Shown here one piece after another: positions 44,579 to 53,639 of a stretch of DNA of 64,000 bases. Every line of letters begins with the position of its first letter. Position 1 is the first letter of the stretch. A program made the translations under genes and the position numbers. The notes beneath the pieces are model-generated. The model worked only from the letters and a program-made list of their open reading frames with translations, had not been told where the DNA came from and searched no databases. Origin of the DNA: CAYXFZ01 sp964464385 (lineage in GTDB: Bacteria; Planctomycetota; UBA1135); assembly GCA_964464385.1 (NCBI GenBank), contig CAYXFZ010000001.1:1-64000 (forward strand). The letters are read 5' to 3'.

Positions 44579-44595
44579 GGCCGGTTCTGCCGGCC
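44579..44595 (+). terminator. GC hairpin after the RRM gene
   Basis: GGCCGG/CCGGCC stem with a 5-nt loop, 6 bp after the stop, in the gap between two convergent genes. No clear T-run follows. Confidence 0.4.
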
Positions 44596-44605
44596 CGGCT
44601 CAGGC

Positions 44606-45271
44606 CTATTTCCGTTCTAAACCATCTTTGACCTCGATATCTCCATTGGAGGTATCGAGGGTCAATTCATGAGGGCTATCCGCCTGGATGGTCCGCACCG
44701 TGCTTTTGCCGTTGCTGGTATCCGTTTTGACCATCGCGTTCAGCGCGGTCATGCAGGTCACTTCAATGTCCCCATTGGAAGTGTCGGCCTTGGAGTCGGC
44801 GCTCAGCCCTTCCGTCAGCTCGATGATGATGTCATCGTTGGATGTGTCCAGTTGAAAACTATGGAACGCCCCAGTGATTCGAATCTCGTCGTTTGACGTT
44901 TTTAAATCTAGGATCAATCCCGCGGGAACACCGAGGTCGAAGGAAACGCTGTTGGGCTCTCCTGCAACGGAAAGAGTCAACACGCCATCCTTGCGCTGTT
45001 CCAAGAGGCGAAGCTTCTCTGCTTTCACAGAGAGCGCTTCCTCGGACTTGGCGCTCACAGACCAACGGATTGGCCCATTACAATTCGATTGAGGAGCGGT
45101 AGTTGCATGGATGGAACCGTTGACACCCAGCAAACGAAGAGTGTGGATACCCTCCAGATTGATTGGTTTATTGATGCTTTTGGAAGCACGGTGACTGTCC
45201 CCAATACTGGAAAAGTCAATGGAGCAAGCCGAGCAGGCCAAAAGAAAAGTGGCGAGAATGGGAGTGCGCAT
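44606..45271 (-). CDS. DUF4097-type beta-repeat lipoprotein
   Basis: 221 residues with a lipoprotein signal (ATFLLACSAC). The mature part is a run of short beta-strand repeats: DLKTSNDEIRI, LDTSNDDIIIEL, ADTSNGDIEVTC, TDTSNGKSTV, LDTSNGDIEV. This D-T-S-N-G-D-I-x-V pattern is the hallmark of DUF4097/adhesin-like beta-helix proteins. Function is not established; members are cell-envelope proteins. It is divergent from glpD, sharing a 59-bp intergenic region with overlapping -10 boxes. Confidence 0.8.
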   Translation of the reverse strand: MRTPILATFLLACSACSIDFSSIGDSHRASKSINKPINLEGIHTLRLLGVNGSIHATTAPQSNCNGPIRWSVSAKSEEALSVKAEKLRLLEQRKDGVLTLSVAGEPNSVSFDLGVPAGLILDLKTSNDEIRITGAFHSFQLDTSNDDIIIELTEGLSADSKADTSNGDIEVTCMTALNAMVKTDTSNGKSTVRTIQADSPHELTLDTSNGDIEVKDGLERK

Positions 45272-45303
45272 GGTTTTGGCTGGGCATTGAAAGAACCCGC
45301 CGG

Positions 45304-45311
45304 ATTATAGT
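45304..45311. promoter_or_regulatory. Overlapping divergent -10 boxes between the DUF4097 gene and glpD
   Basis: ATTATAGT reads TATAGT on the plus strand (45306-45311) and TATAAT on the minus strand (45309-45304). It is identical over ATTATAGTTC to the element at 41449. Confidence 0.5.
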
Positions 45312-45330
45312 TCGCAACAGCCTTTGCCCG

Positions 45331-46902
45331 ATGCCTGATCGTTGCCCCCCCATGGTCGAGTGGTCCCGAGCGGGCCGCGCCGCTGATTTTCAGCGTCTCC
45401 AAGAGGAGGAATGGGATCTTCTGATTGTCGGCGGGGGCATTACGGGCTGTGGCATTGCCCTGGACGCGGCCTCGCGAGGATTCCGCACCGCTCTCGTGGA
45501 GCAGGCCGATTTTGCTTCCGGTACCAGCAGCCGTTCCTCCAAATTGGTGCACGGCGGTTTGCGTTATTTGAAGCAGGGTCAACTTGCGACGACCCTGGAG
45601 TCCTCCCGCGAAAAGGCCTTGTTACGCCGTCTTGCCCCTCATTTGGTGTGGGATCTTCCTTTTCTATTTCCTCTCTCAGGTGGTTGGAAGCAACGCTTTA
45701 CGGTTGGCGTGGGCCTTTGGATTTACGATCTTATGGCCGGTTTCCCACGAGGATTGACGCATCGTTATTTGGATTCTTCGGCCATGCGTGAGGCCATGCC
45801 GGGCCTTGCCTCTAAGTTCGATCGTGGCGCCTATCTTTACTATGACGCTGGAACGGATGACGCTCGCTTGGTGATTCACGTCGCAAAACGTGCGGTTTTG
45901 GAAGGTGCGCTCTTGATCAATCACGCGCAACTCGAATCCTTTGAATCCAATCAGGGGCAGGTGTGTGGCGGCCAAGTGCGGGATCGCTTCGGTGCCCAAA
46001 CTGGCGTCGGTGCCGGCCCAAGCCCGGTTACGGTGCGCGCCAAATTGGTGATCAATGCCACCGGTGTTTGGTGCGACGAAACCCGTCGTCGCAACACGAG
46101 GGCAGCAACACCCTTAGTGCAGGCTTCTCAAGGATCTCACATCTTGGTTTCGCGCCAGCGCTTGCCCTTGTCTTCTGCAGCAACATTGGGTAAACCAGGT
46201 TCCAATCGATTGGTGTTCCTGATTCCATGGAAGGGCGAAACTTTGATTGGCACGACCGACCAGTATTACGAAGGCCAGCTGGAAAATCCCCGCGCCAGCG
46301 AACAAGAGATTCAACAATTGTTGGATCGTGTCAATGAAACTTTGCCCGAAGTGAAACTGGTGGCGGAGGATATTCAGGGCACCTACTCCGGCTTGCGGCC
46401 CCTAGCCCGAAGCAAACACCAAGATCCGAGCCGTGTGTCCCGGGGCGAGCGGATTCACGAGGATGCCTCTGGAATGATTTCAATCTTGGGAGGAAAGTTG
46501 ACGACCTACCGTTGCATGGCCAAGCGTGTCGTGGATCTTGCCGCCAAGCGATTGCAACGGACCGGAATCCCCAGCCGCACTGCGGAACTTTCCTTGTTTC
46601 CCGGCGAAGCTCCAGGTCCGATTCCTGCCCTGGAGAGTCCCCTGGAGGCGGCCTTTGGTTCGGAAGCCGAGCAAGTTCGAAATTTAGCCGGGGAAGATCC
46701 ATCCTTGGCCCCTTCTTTGTATTCCTTGCGTTTCGAACGGGCCGCCACCTTGGCCGATCTTCTTTTGCGGCGCTCGCGCCTTGGCGTGCTGAATTGGGAG
46801 AAAACCCAAGAACTGGCTCCGAATTTGGCCACGGCCCTTGCCGCTGAAACGGGTTGGGATCCGGAAGAAGAAATGGCCCGGCTGGAGAAGGAAAGGCCGT
46901 GA
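45331..46902 (+). CDS. glpD: Aerobic glycerol-3-phosphate dehydrogenase
   Basis: FAD enzyme oxidising glycerol 3-phosphate to DHAP at the inner membrane. 523 residues with the dinucleotide fold DLLIVGGGITGCGIALDAAS, then GTSSRSSKLVHGGLRYLKQG, the GlpD FAD signature. VFLIPWKGETLIGTTDQYYE and SILGGKLTTYR are further conserved motifs. An ATG at 45352 is an alternative start and would remove seven residues. The next gene, a lipid kinase, overlaps as GTGA, linking glycerol-phosphate and phospholipid metabolism. Confidence 0.94.
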   Translation: MPDRCPPMVEWSRAGRAADFQRLQEEEWDLLIVGGGITGCGIALDAASRGFRTALVEQADFASGTSSRSSKLVHGGLRYLKQGQLATTLESSREKALLRRLAPHLVWDLPFLFPLSGGWKQRFTVGVGLWIYDLMAGFPRGLTHRYLDSSAMREAMPGLASKFDRGAYLYYDAGTDDARLVIHVAKRAVLEGALLINHAQLESFESNQGQVCGGQVRDRFGAQTGVGAGPSPVTVRAKLVINATGVWCDETRRRNTRAATPLVQASQGSHILVSRQRLPLSSAATLGKPGSNRLVFLIPWKGETLIGTTDQYYEGQLENPRASEQEIQQLLDRVNETLPEVKLVAEDIQGTYSGLRPLARSKHQDPSRVSRGERIHEDASGMISILGGKLTTYRCMAKRVVDLAAKRLQRTGIPSRTAELSLFPGEAPGPIPALESPLEAAFGSEAEQVRNLAGEDPSLAPSLYSLRFERAATLADLLLRRSRLGVLNWEKTQELAPNLATALAAETGWDPEEEMARLEKERP

Positions 46903-47801
46903 TTCATTGTGTTGGCCATGGCTGGATGAAATCCAAACGACCCTTGGTGGAGGAGACCACTCGTTTGGGGGTTACTCTTCGTTGGAGTCAGAAGCCTGGC
47001 GACATCGCCCTGCTGACCCGCCGCGCCCTGGACGAAGGCTGCAGCCGCCTGATCGTGGCCGGAGGAGATGGTTCCTTTTTGGAGGCGGCGAATGTTCTGT
47101 GGGGCACCGGTGTCCCACTGGGATTTGTGCCCGGAGGTACGGGCAATGATTTGATTCGAACTCTGGGGGTGTCCGGAGATCCGGTTTTGGCCCTACGAGG
47201 CGCATTGGAGGCGCCCGTGACCCAAATGGACGTCGGCTTGGCCAAGTTCACGACCCGACACGGTCCCGCTGAGCGCATCTTTCTCAACATCGCCGAAATT
47301 GGGTTTGGCGCTCAGGTCGTGAAGCGCATGAATCGACTCGGCCGCTACGCTGGGCCGAAGGCGGCCTATCCCTTGAGTCTTCTCTCCAGCTTGCTGACTT
47401 ATCGACGCCAGCCCATCGAAATTTCCTGGGGAGAAGAGTCCCGCGCAGTCCCAGAACTCACCAACCTCGTCGTTGCCAACGGCCGATTTTTTGGCCGCGG
47501 CTTGCAACCCACTCCCAATGCGAAGGTGGACGATGGCCTTTTCGACATTCTGCTCTTGGAAAACTTTTCCGCCTACCGCATTGCCACTCGCTTTCCCGCC
47601 CTCAAGGATGGCCCCCCGCCGGACGAAGCTGGCATGACTTCCTTCCGCTGTTCCGAAATCCAAGTCTCCGGCCCAGCGTCCGTCGGTGTTGAGGCCGACG
47701 GCGAGCCCCTAGGTCACCTGCCAGCAAGTTTCCAGATTCAAGAGAAGGCAATGCCTGTAATGCACCCGAAACAGAATAACAGACAGAAACGCCCCGGTTA
47801 A
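46899..47801 (+). CDS. Diacylglycerol kinase-family lipid kinase
   Basis: 300 residues. The catalytic domain has LIVAGGDGSFLEAANVLW and FVPGGTGNDLIRTLG, the GGDGT- and GGTGND-type motifs of the DAGK/YegS family. The C-terminal half includes NLVVANGRFFGRGLQPTPNA and VDDGLFDILLL. GTG at 46899 overlaps the glpD stop, with a purine-rich GGAGAAGGAAAGG just upstream. Members phosphorylate diacylglycerol or sphingoid-type lipids; which one cannot be told. Confidence 0.92.
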   Translation: MIHCVGHGWMKSKRPLVEETTRLGVTLRWSQKPGDIALLTRRALDEGCSRLIVAGGDGSFLEAANVLWGTGVPLGFVPGGTGNDLIRTLGVSGDPVLALRGALEAPVTQMDVGLAKFTTRHGPAERIFLNIAEIGFGAQVVKRMNRLGRYAGPKAAYPLSLLSSLLTYRRQPIEISWGEESRAVPELTNLVVANGRFFGRGLQPTPNAKVDDGLFDILLLENFSAYRIATRFPALKDGPPPDEAGMTSFRCSEIQVSGPASVGVEADGEPLGHLPASFQIQEKAMPVMHPKQNNRQKRPG

Positions 47802-47812
47802 AAAACACCCGC

Positions 47813-47818
47813 TACACT
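47813..47818 (+). promoter_or_regulatory. Putative -10 box (TACACT) of the DUF1801 gene
   Basis: 6 nt before the ATG at 47825, the same tight arrangement seen at other genes here. Confidence 0.3.
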
Positions 47819-47824
47819 GAACCC

Positions 47825-48223
47825 ATGGCCGAACTGAAAACCAAAGAAAATGACTCAAGCGTGGACAAATTTTTGGCGTCGGTGGAACACCCGGTGCGCC
47901 GGGAAGACGCGCATACCTTGCGCGCCATGATGGAAGAAGTCAGCGGCGAACCCGCCCGCATGTGGGGCGCAAAAATTGTCGGATTTGGGAAAAAGCCGTA
48001 CACCTACGCTAGCGGGCGCACGGGAGAGTGGATGCAGATCGGCTTTTCGCCGGGAAAATCCAAGCAGTCTCTCTATCTGATGTGCGATTGGAGTGGACGA
48101 AAAAATTGGCTGGAAAATCTAGGCAAACACAAAATGGGAAAGGGTTGCCTCTACATCAACAAGCTTGCTGACGTGGATTTGAAGGTGCTTCGGAAGTTGG
48201 TGGCAAAAGCCGCCAAGAGCTAA
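47825..48223 (+). CDS. DUF1801 domain protein
   Basis: 132 residues of the YdhG/DUF1801 type: VDKFLASVEHPVRREDAHTL near the start, MWGAKIVGFGKKPYTYASGR in the middle, and a basic C-terminus (LNKLAD-like INKLADVDLKVLRKLVAKAA). No catalytic residues are known for this family; the fold is small and cytoplasmic. It probably has its own promoter. The stop overlaps that of the convergent aquaporin gene (CTAA). Confidence 0.88.
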   Translation: MAELKTKENDSSVDKFLASVEHPVRREDAHTLRAMMEEVSGEPARMWGAKIVGFGKKPYTYASGRTGEWMQIGFSPGKSKQSLYLMCDWSGRKNWLENLGKHKMGKGCLYINKLADVDLKVLRKLVAKAAKS

Positions 48224-48924
48224 CAGCAACCCTGCGCGTCTTTCGGCGGCTCATCTCCAGCATCGCAACGAATCAATTCGTAAGCAAGAGCACCGAATGC
48301 CGCGCCGAGGCAGGGGCCGACAAAGTAGAGCCAGAGTTGCGCGGTATTTTCTCCAGCCAGCGCCGGGCCTAGAGCGCGGGCCGGATTCATGGCGGCGCCG
48401 GTAATTGGCCCCCCGAATAGGGCACCGAGGGCCACGGTTGCACCAATGGCAACGCCGGCCATTTCGCCCACAGCCCGCGAGTCGGTGGCGACAGAGGCAA
48501 TCACAAACATCAGAAAAAAAGTGAGCACGCCTTCCAACATCAATGCCACACCGGGCCCTATTTCAAAACCGACCCCTGCTGCGAGAATTGCATTGTGTCC
48601 GAAGGCGAGGCGCAATAAACCAGCGGCGAGAATCGCGGCGGCTAATTGGGTCAGCCAGTAAGGAACAACCTGCTTCCAGGGAAAGCGTTTGCTGACGGCG
48701 AAAGCGAGCGTGACAGCGGGATTGAAATGAGCACCGGACAAGTGTCCGCACGCTAGAACCATGGCCAGAATGACCAACCCAAAGACTAGGGCGATGCCCA
48801 CGACCCCCAATGCTCCGCCTGTCGTAAAATTGACCGCAGCCGCGCCACAGCCGGCGAAAACCAGGGCGAAGGTGCCAACGAATTCAGCTGCTAGTTTGGA
48901 GGCGAGGCGGCGGTTTGGAGTCAT
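48220..48924 (-). CDS. MIP-family aquaporin/glycerol facilitator-like channel
   Basis: 234 residues, six membrane segments and both half-helix motifs: GAHFNPAVTLAFAV and GAAMNPARALGPAL. The N-terminus has KLAAEFVGTFALVFAGCGAA, typical of MIP channels. The short loops and the residues around the second NPA favour water or small neutral solutes over glycerol, but this is not certain. A CC-ended tail (CDAGDEPPKDAQGCC) is unusual and could bind metal or be lipidated. Confidence 0.93.
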   Translation of the reverse strand: MTPNRRLASKLAAEFVGTFALVFAGCGAAAVNFTTGGALGVVGIALVFGLVILAMVLACGHLSGAHFNPAVTLAFAVSKRFPWKQVVPYWLTQLAAAILAAGLLRLAFGHNAILAAGVGFEIGPGVALMLEGVLTFFLMFVIASVATDSRAVGEMAGVAIGATVALGALFGGPITGAAMNPARALGPALAGENTAQLWLYFVGPCLGAAFGALAYELIRCDAGDEPPKDAQGCC

Positions 48925-48963
48925 GGAGCACGGTCATGCTACTGGCTCACTCCGAATTGGCCT

Positions 48964-51900
48964 TTATCGAATTTGAATTGCATTCCCCTCTTGCGGGGTG
49001 AGCTGAATGAGCACGGATGCAACCGGAACTTCTTCCTTATTGAAGGCGGTCAATCGGTAGTTTCCTTCGGGTGCCTCGGAAATTTCCCATGCCGTTGCCC
49101 CCTCCTTGGATATTTTCGGGATCCAGGAGTAGCCCAATTCAAATTGAGGTTCGAGAAACAAATCCACGGCTTGCAGTCCTTCGGCTGTCTGGAGAAAGGT
49201 CCGGCCTGCGGTTTGACGCAAAAAGATTTGAGACTCCTTTCCCAAAGAGGTGTGGACAGACCATCGACCTGCCATTTCCACCACCATGAATTCTTCCGCT
49301 GGACCGAAAACCGGACTCCGACCGTCACGGTTTACTAGAAATCGTTCGCCCACAAGCGGCAGGAAAATTTCAGCTCCCGTCATGGGTGTAGAGGCGAGAT
49401 CCGTAACCAAAAGCGGCCATGCTCGCGCCAATGATCCCAGGACAACGGATCCGCTGGGGTGTTCGGAGGGCCGAAAACGTAAGCTTCCCCCTCCAGGCAA
49501 AGAAAACCTCAGGGCTATCGGAAGACCAGGGTCGGCCCGCCATTGCAGCGAGGAGGTTTTGCTCAAAGTGAAAGGTCGGGGCCAAAGATTGCCGTTTAGT
49601 TCCAGATCAAACCTGGTCAAAGGGAACGGCTCTCCGGATTCCTCCACGAAGGACCAAGAACGGCGATCCTGACCCCACTCGGGAGTCAACGACTCCGTTT
49701 GCGGATCCGTCGCGCCGCTTGCGAACTGGATCGATCCGGCTGATGCTTGCAATACGCCCGCCCAGCCCAATCCGGTGGGCCGACCCAAGCGAGCCAGACC
49801 TTGGCCATTGGGTCGGGTGCGCTGCAAGGATGAGTCATCGACGGCGAACGCACTCATGCCCGCCTCCAACCCACCCGGCACACGTACCGACAAATTCGGT
49901 CGGCGGAGGACCAGTTTTAAATCCGGCCGCACCTCTCCCGCCCCCAAGATCACTTCCGTGACCAAATCTGGCGCATCCAGCAAGCCTGTTCGCCAAGCCA
50001 ATACGGTCAACTGGTAGCGGCCGCCGGGAAGCTGAGAGAACGAGAATTGACCCTTGGCATCCGCGAGGACTTGCTCGAACAACCCATCTTCCCAACGCAG
50101 AAGGGAGATTCCCATTTGCGGCCATGGTCGCCCCTTTTCGTCCTCCACCCAACCCGCCAAGAGTCCCGTCGAAGAAAACAACAAGCCAAGATCCAAATCG
50201 CTGGTGAGACGGATGGGTCCGGCGTTCACGCGCTGGTCGCCGGCTTCGGCCCGGAGAATCCACTCCCCCGGTTCTAGAAGAAGTTCCTGGACTCCAGTCA
50301 CACCCTCTTGGGCATGGGCGGGGAACCCGCCGTCATCCAGGATGACCACGGACCAGGCCTTTTCCGCCTCGGGTAAGGTGAATCGAAGCTCGAAAGGGCT
50401 GGTTTCTGGGAACTGCACCTGGATTCCGTGCCCGCGCAGGACCAATTCCTGGCGCAATTCGCGGCCCGATTGCAACTCCACGAGTAGGCGGCCCGACCCG
50501 GCCTGGAGCCAGGGTGAGGGTGTCGTTTCGGGAGACCAGGAGGGCCCGCCGAGACCCCGCCAAGACCAGGAAATTCGTTTGGGTGGATCTTCCCAACCGC
50601 CAAGGCGATTCACTGCTTCGATGCGGGCCAATCCGGCAACTTGAACCGCGACAACTTTGTCCTCCGAAGCAGGAACAAGCACGGGGATCGGATCCAGTAT
50701 TTGATCGTTGCCAAACAGTTCCATTTGGTAGGTTTTGCCGGCGACAAAAAATGAATCCGTCTGCAAGAAGCCGGTGGCATCGGTAGTGAAATGTCCGGGG
50801 ACCCAATCCCAAGGGCCGGAGGAAAAGGTGGCCGTCCAGTTGGCGAGCGGCGTGCGACTTTCGGNNNNNNNNNNCAGTTTTATCGAGAGAGTGACAGCTG
50901 GCTCGACATGAAAATCCAATTCCCGGTCTTCACCAGGTCTTGGACGGTGCGTATGCAATAGGACCGGGGCATAGCCCTCACAAAAGGCCATAGCCATCAA
51001 CATGGGCGGGCTTGCATCAACTTCCAGAGCATAAGTTCCACCCTTTTCCAGGAAGGCGCTTCCCGCTTCTTCCGATCCGCCACCCGGAGCAGCCGAGAAA
51101 AAGGCCACCATACCATCGGACACGCCTCGACCCGATGGATCCAAAATGCGGCCGCGGATGCGCAGGGTTGGATGCATCCGAAGAAGCATCTCCTCGCCCG
51201 CAAAAACTCCATGTTTGGTCTGCCAAGCATATCCCGGATGTGGCCCGGCCTTGATCGACACACCACCGACCAGCGGTGTGTGCAATACAAAACTTCCCTG
51301 CGCGTCTGTTTCTGCTTGCCGTTCAAAAAATGAGGCAGCAAGCCGCTTCCGCCAACCCCACTCGAAATACTCCGGGTTGTCGGACCGGGGTTGCACATCG
51401 ATTTTGATTCCGACAAGTGGATTTCCCTGTTCATCTACGACATTGACTTGAATGGGTGATGCTGGGTTCATCACCCAGTGTTTCGCTTCGCGGGAAAGCG
51501 GCAACTGCAACAGGCGCGGCTCAATCTGGAATCCGGGGCTCTCGCACCACGCAAAATACTCCATTCCCGGCATCAAGGAAGAAAGGTCCACCTTCCCCTG
51601 GTTGGGAGAGAGAACAATTTCAGCGGCCTGTTTGGCAATTGCCGCGCCGCCGGCTTCCCCTTGGCTTTCCAGAATGTAAGTACCCAATTCTTCGGTCATC
51701 GGCAGAAAATGGATTTGGGTGGCGTGTTCCTTGGCAACACCAACAGAAAGAAAAAGTTCAAAGCCAGCGGGTGTCACTCTTTTGCGCTGGCCGTTAGAGG
51801 TGGCTCGAGTCTTGGCCGAGCCCTCCAAGGTTAAGGACTGGGGGGGCACAAGACTGTCGGTCGAATTTTCGCTAGTATCCAGAGGAGAATCCTCCAACGT

Positions 51901-52032
51901 ATCGCGCGACCCAACAAGATCGGCCTCCTTGGTGTTTTTGCTTTGGAGAGCAGACGAAGAAATTGTCGTATCCAGGACTACCCAAACAACACCAACGATC
52001 AATACGCTGGCAAAGATGGCAAGGGCGCGCAT
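48964..52032 (-). CDS. Giant exported protein with carboxypeptidase-regulatory-like (Ig-like) repeats, assembly gap inside
   Basis: About 1022 residues across the gap at 50865-50874. An N-terminal membrane anchor (LAIFASVLIVGVVWVVLDTT) is followed by several beta-sandwich repeats of the carboxypeptidase regulatory-like type: VNVVDEQGNPLVGIKIDVQP, RIRGRILDPSGRGVSDGMVA, AGWVEDEKGRPWPQMGISLL with GQFSFSQLPGGRYQLTVLAW. Such domains display or recognise surface ligands. It is the last gene of an operon led by a divergent sigma factor, with a 1-bp overlap to the small gene upstream. The reading frame stays open across the 10 N. Confidence 0.8.
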   Translation of the reverse strand: MRALAIFASVLIVGVVWVVLDTTISSSALQSKNTKEADLVGSRDTLEDSPLDTSENSTDSLVPPQSLTLEGSAKTRATSNGQRKRVTPAGFELFLSVGVAKEHATQIHFLPMTEELGTYILESQGEAGGAAIAKQAAEIVLSPNQGKVDLSSLMPGMEYFAWCESPGFQIEPRLLQLPLSREAKHWVMNPASPIQVNVVDEQGNPLVGIKIDVQPRSDNPEYFEWGWRKRLAASFFERQAETDAQGSFVLHTPLVGGVSIKAGPHPGYAWQTKHGVFAGEEMLLRMHPTLRIRGRILDPSGRGVSDGMVAFFSAAPGGGSEEAGSAFLEKGGTYALEVDASPPMLMAMAFCEGYAPVLLHTHRPRPGEDRELDFHVEPAVTLSIKLXXXXESRTPLANWTATFSSGPWDWVPGHFTTDATGFLQTDSFFVAGKTYQMELFGNDQILDPIPVLVPASEDKVVAVQVAGLARIEAVNRLGGWEDPPKRISWSWRGLGGPSWSPETTPSPWLQAGSGRLLVELQSGRELRQELVLRGHGIQVQFPETSPFELRFTLPEAEKAWSVVILDDGGFPAHAQEGVTGVQELLLEPGEWILRAEAGDQRVNAGPIRLTSDLDLGLLFSSTGLLAGWVEDEKGRPWPQMGISLLRWEDGLFEQVLADAKGQFSFSQLPGGRYQLTVLAWRTGLLDAPDLVTEVILGAGEVRPDLKLVLRRPNLSVRVPGGLEAGMSAFAVDDSSLQRTRPNGQGLARLGRPTGLGWAGVLQASAGSIQFASGATDPQTESLTPEWGQDRRSWSFVEESGEPFPLTRFDLELNGNLWPRPFTLSKTSSLQWRADPGLPIALRFSLPGGGSLRFRPSEHPSGSVVLGSLARAWPLLVTDLASTPMTGAEIFLPLVGERFLVNRDGRSPVFGPAEEFMVVEMAGRWSVHTSLGKESQIFLRQTAGRTFLQTAEGLQAVDLFLEPQFELGYSWIPKISKEGATAWEISEAPEGNYRLTAFNKEEVPVASVLIQLTPQEGNAIQIR
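50865..50874. other. Assembly gap (10 N)
   Basis: Ten N inside the giant repeat protein; here the frame is kept, so the true length is probably 10 plus a multiple of 3. Confidence 0.95.
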
Positions 52033-52220
52033 CAGCGGCGCCAGCGACCGTTGCGTCCCAGCGGCTCGTACTTGCCGATGCTTCCGGTGATGCGCGGGTC
52101 GTCACCGCGACCGGTATTGCCCGTGTTTGAAAGGAGGGCAGGGCTCAGGACAATCGCAACCAAAGCGAGCGCGGAAAACCAACGCAGGGAGCGAGAGAAA
52201 AGGGAGGGCAAGGAGTTCAT
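52032..52220 (-). CDS. Small membrane protein, 62 aa
   Basis: Start ATG at 52220. It encodes a short basic N-terminus and one hydrophobic segment (WFSALALVAIVLSPALLS), then a Gly/Asp/Arg tail ending YEPLGRNGRWRR. Its stop shares one base with the start of the giant protein gene (TGATG), so the two are probably coupled. I do not recognise it; it may be a membrane accessory of its neighbour. A longer upstream open frame is antisense-like and unlikely. Confidence 0.6.
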   Translation of the reverse strand: MNSLPSLFSRSLRWFSALALVAIVLSPALLSNTGNTGRGDDPRITGSIGKYEPLGRNGRWRR

Positions 52221-52245
52221 CGTGGAATTTTCAAGGCTGGGAATG

Positions 52246-52848
52246 TCAAGTCGCGGCTTGGCGGTAGGCGCGGAGGTCGCGGCGGGTGGTGAGGCAAAAC
52301 GGATCAAGACGGGCGGCCTCTTCCACCAAGGAGAGGGCCGCGCGAGGACCATGCCGAAGTTCAATAGCGGCCGCTTTATTGCGCAGAGCGCGGGCACGTA
52401 AATCCGGGCAAGCCCTCGTAATTTCAAGAGCGCAGTCGATTTCCCGTTCCGCTTCGGCAAGATGTCCGCCGCGGAGGAAGGTCGCCGCAAAAGTCAGGCG
52501 GGCAAAGGGGTCGGTTGGCCGGAGTCGAACGGCAAGCTCGGCCCAAGGCCCGGCATCATCCCAATCGTTGGGAAGAACTGGGGTGGAACCAAAAACAACA
52601 TCGGCCAACAACGCATTCAGATTAGATCGGCACTCGAAGCGAAAGCGAGAAAGGGCATCTCGCTCCTCGTGCAATCGTGTGCGCACACGGTGAGGATTCT
52701 TGGGGACGATTCTCCGGTCAGGCCGATAAGCAATGCCGTCCTGACGTCGCAATCCGGCATCCACGGCCGCCAATAGACATAGGTGTCCAATTTCCCGAGA
52801 GGAGGTTTCCGCAAATGCGCCGGCAGCTCGTAGCAAGGATGGATTCAA
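52246..52848 (-). CDS. TPR-like protein of a sigma-factor operon, TTG start
   Basis: 200 residues from a TTG at 52848 that overlaps the sigma stop as TTGA. It has no signal peptide. The C-terminal half has TPR-like helix pairs: AELAVRLRPTDPFARLTFAA, HLAEAEREIDCALEITRACP and RHGPRAALSLVEEAARLDPF. The N-terminal part is unassigned. Between a sigma factor and a small membrane protein, it may relay a signal or act as an anti-sigma partner; this is a guess from context. Confidence 0.65.
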   Translation of the reverse strand: MNPSLLRAAGAFAETSSREIGHLCLLAAVDAGLRRQDGIAYRPDRRIVPKNPHRVRTRLHEERDALSRFRFECRSNLNALLADVVFGSTPVLPNDWDDAGPWAELAVRLRPTDPFARLTFAATFLRGGHLAEAEREIDCALEITRACPDLRARALRNKAAAIELRHGPRAALSLVEEAARLDPFCLTTRRDLRAYRQAAT

Positions 52849-53477
52849 AAGTCTTGCTTGGTCGCGCCTTTTGTTTTGGCGGAAGGGAGTTGCCAGCCAC
52901 GAGGCAGTTCCCAGTTGGCAAGATCTCCACAAGTTTCCTCCCATACTGCATGCATGCGTTCTTCCACTTGGTCGAGAGGAATGCCAGTAAGTTCGGAGAC
53001 TTGAGAAAAACTTTGATTCTCAACGAGAAACAAATGCAGCAAGGCCCGCTCGGCAACGGGAAGTGTGTTGAAACGCTGTTGCAGTCGCGAGGAAGGCTCT
53101 CCGACCGCACCGTTTACCGTGCCCAAGTCATCCTCTGGGTCGGACAGATCACGCAAAATCTGGGACTCGACCCAAAACAAAAATGCTTCCGAGCTGAGGT
53201 GAAGGCGATCCCGCCGTGCAGCCAATCCAAAGAGTCGGGCCACGATTAGCTCGGTGGGCAACACCAAAAAGTGGCGCATCATGACTTGTCGGACGCCACG
53301 CTCAATCCAAGGAGCCAGATGCTGAAACAGATGGCCTAGCTGAACAAACCGTTCCGGGCCTTGGGCGCCCTGAAAGGTGACGCAACTCTCTTGAACCTGA
53401 TTCCAGCTGGTCTCTCGCTTGGGAGAGCAGGAATGAAGGACGCGAAGAAGAGGGGGGACTTCCCGGGAAAGAGGCAT
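52845..53477 (-). CDS. Divergent sigma-70-like factor
   Basis: 210 residues from an ATG at 53477, preceded by GGAG at 7 nt. The C-terminal helix-turn-helix (LPVAERALLHLFLVENQSFS, then QVSELTGIPLDQVEERMHAV) matches sigma region 4. The N-terminal half is helical and carries only a weak region 2. It heads an operon with a TPR-like protein, a small membrane protein and the giant repeat protein, a layout like ECF modules controlling surface proteins. Sigma activity is likely but not proven. Confidence 0.65.
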   Translation of the reverse strand: MPLSREVPPLLRVLHSCSPKRETSWNQVQESCVTFQGAQGPERFVQLGHLFQHLAPWIERGVRQVMMRHFLVLPTELIVARLFGLAARRDRLHLSSEAFLFWVESQILRDLSDPEDDLGTVNGAVGEPSSRLQQRFNTLPVAERALLHLFLVENQSFSQVSELTGIPLDQVEERMHAVWEETCGDLANWELPRGWQLPSAKTKGATKQDF

Positions 53478-53639
53478 GGATTGCTCCAAGGGAAAAAGGA
53501 GAGAAGGGCCGACTTGACCCAGATGTCCACCGAGATTCGGGAGGCCTTCGGAACAGAAAAATCAGAACATTTTCAATCCAATTTGCGACTTCCTGGAAAC
53601 TGCAGTTTTTTCAAAATGGAAGTTTTTCGAAACGTCGGG

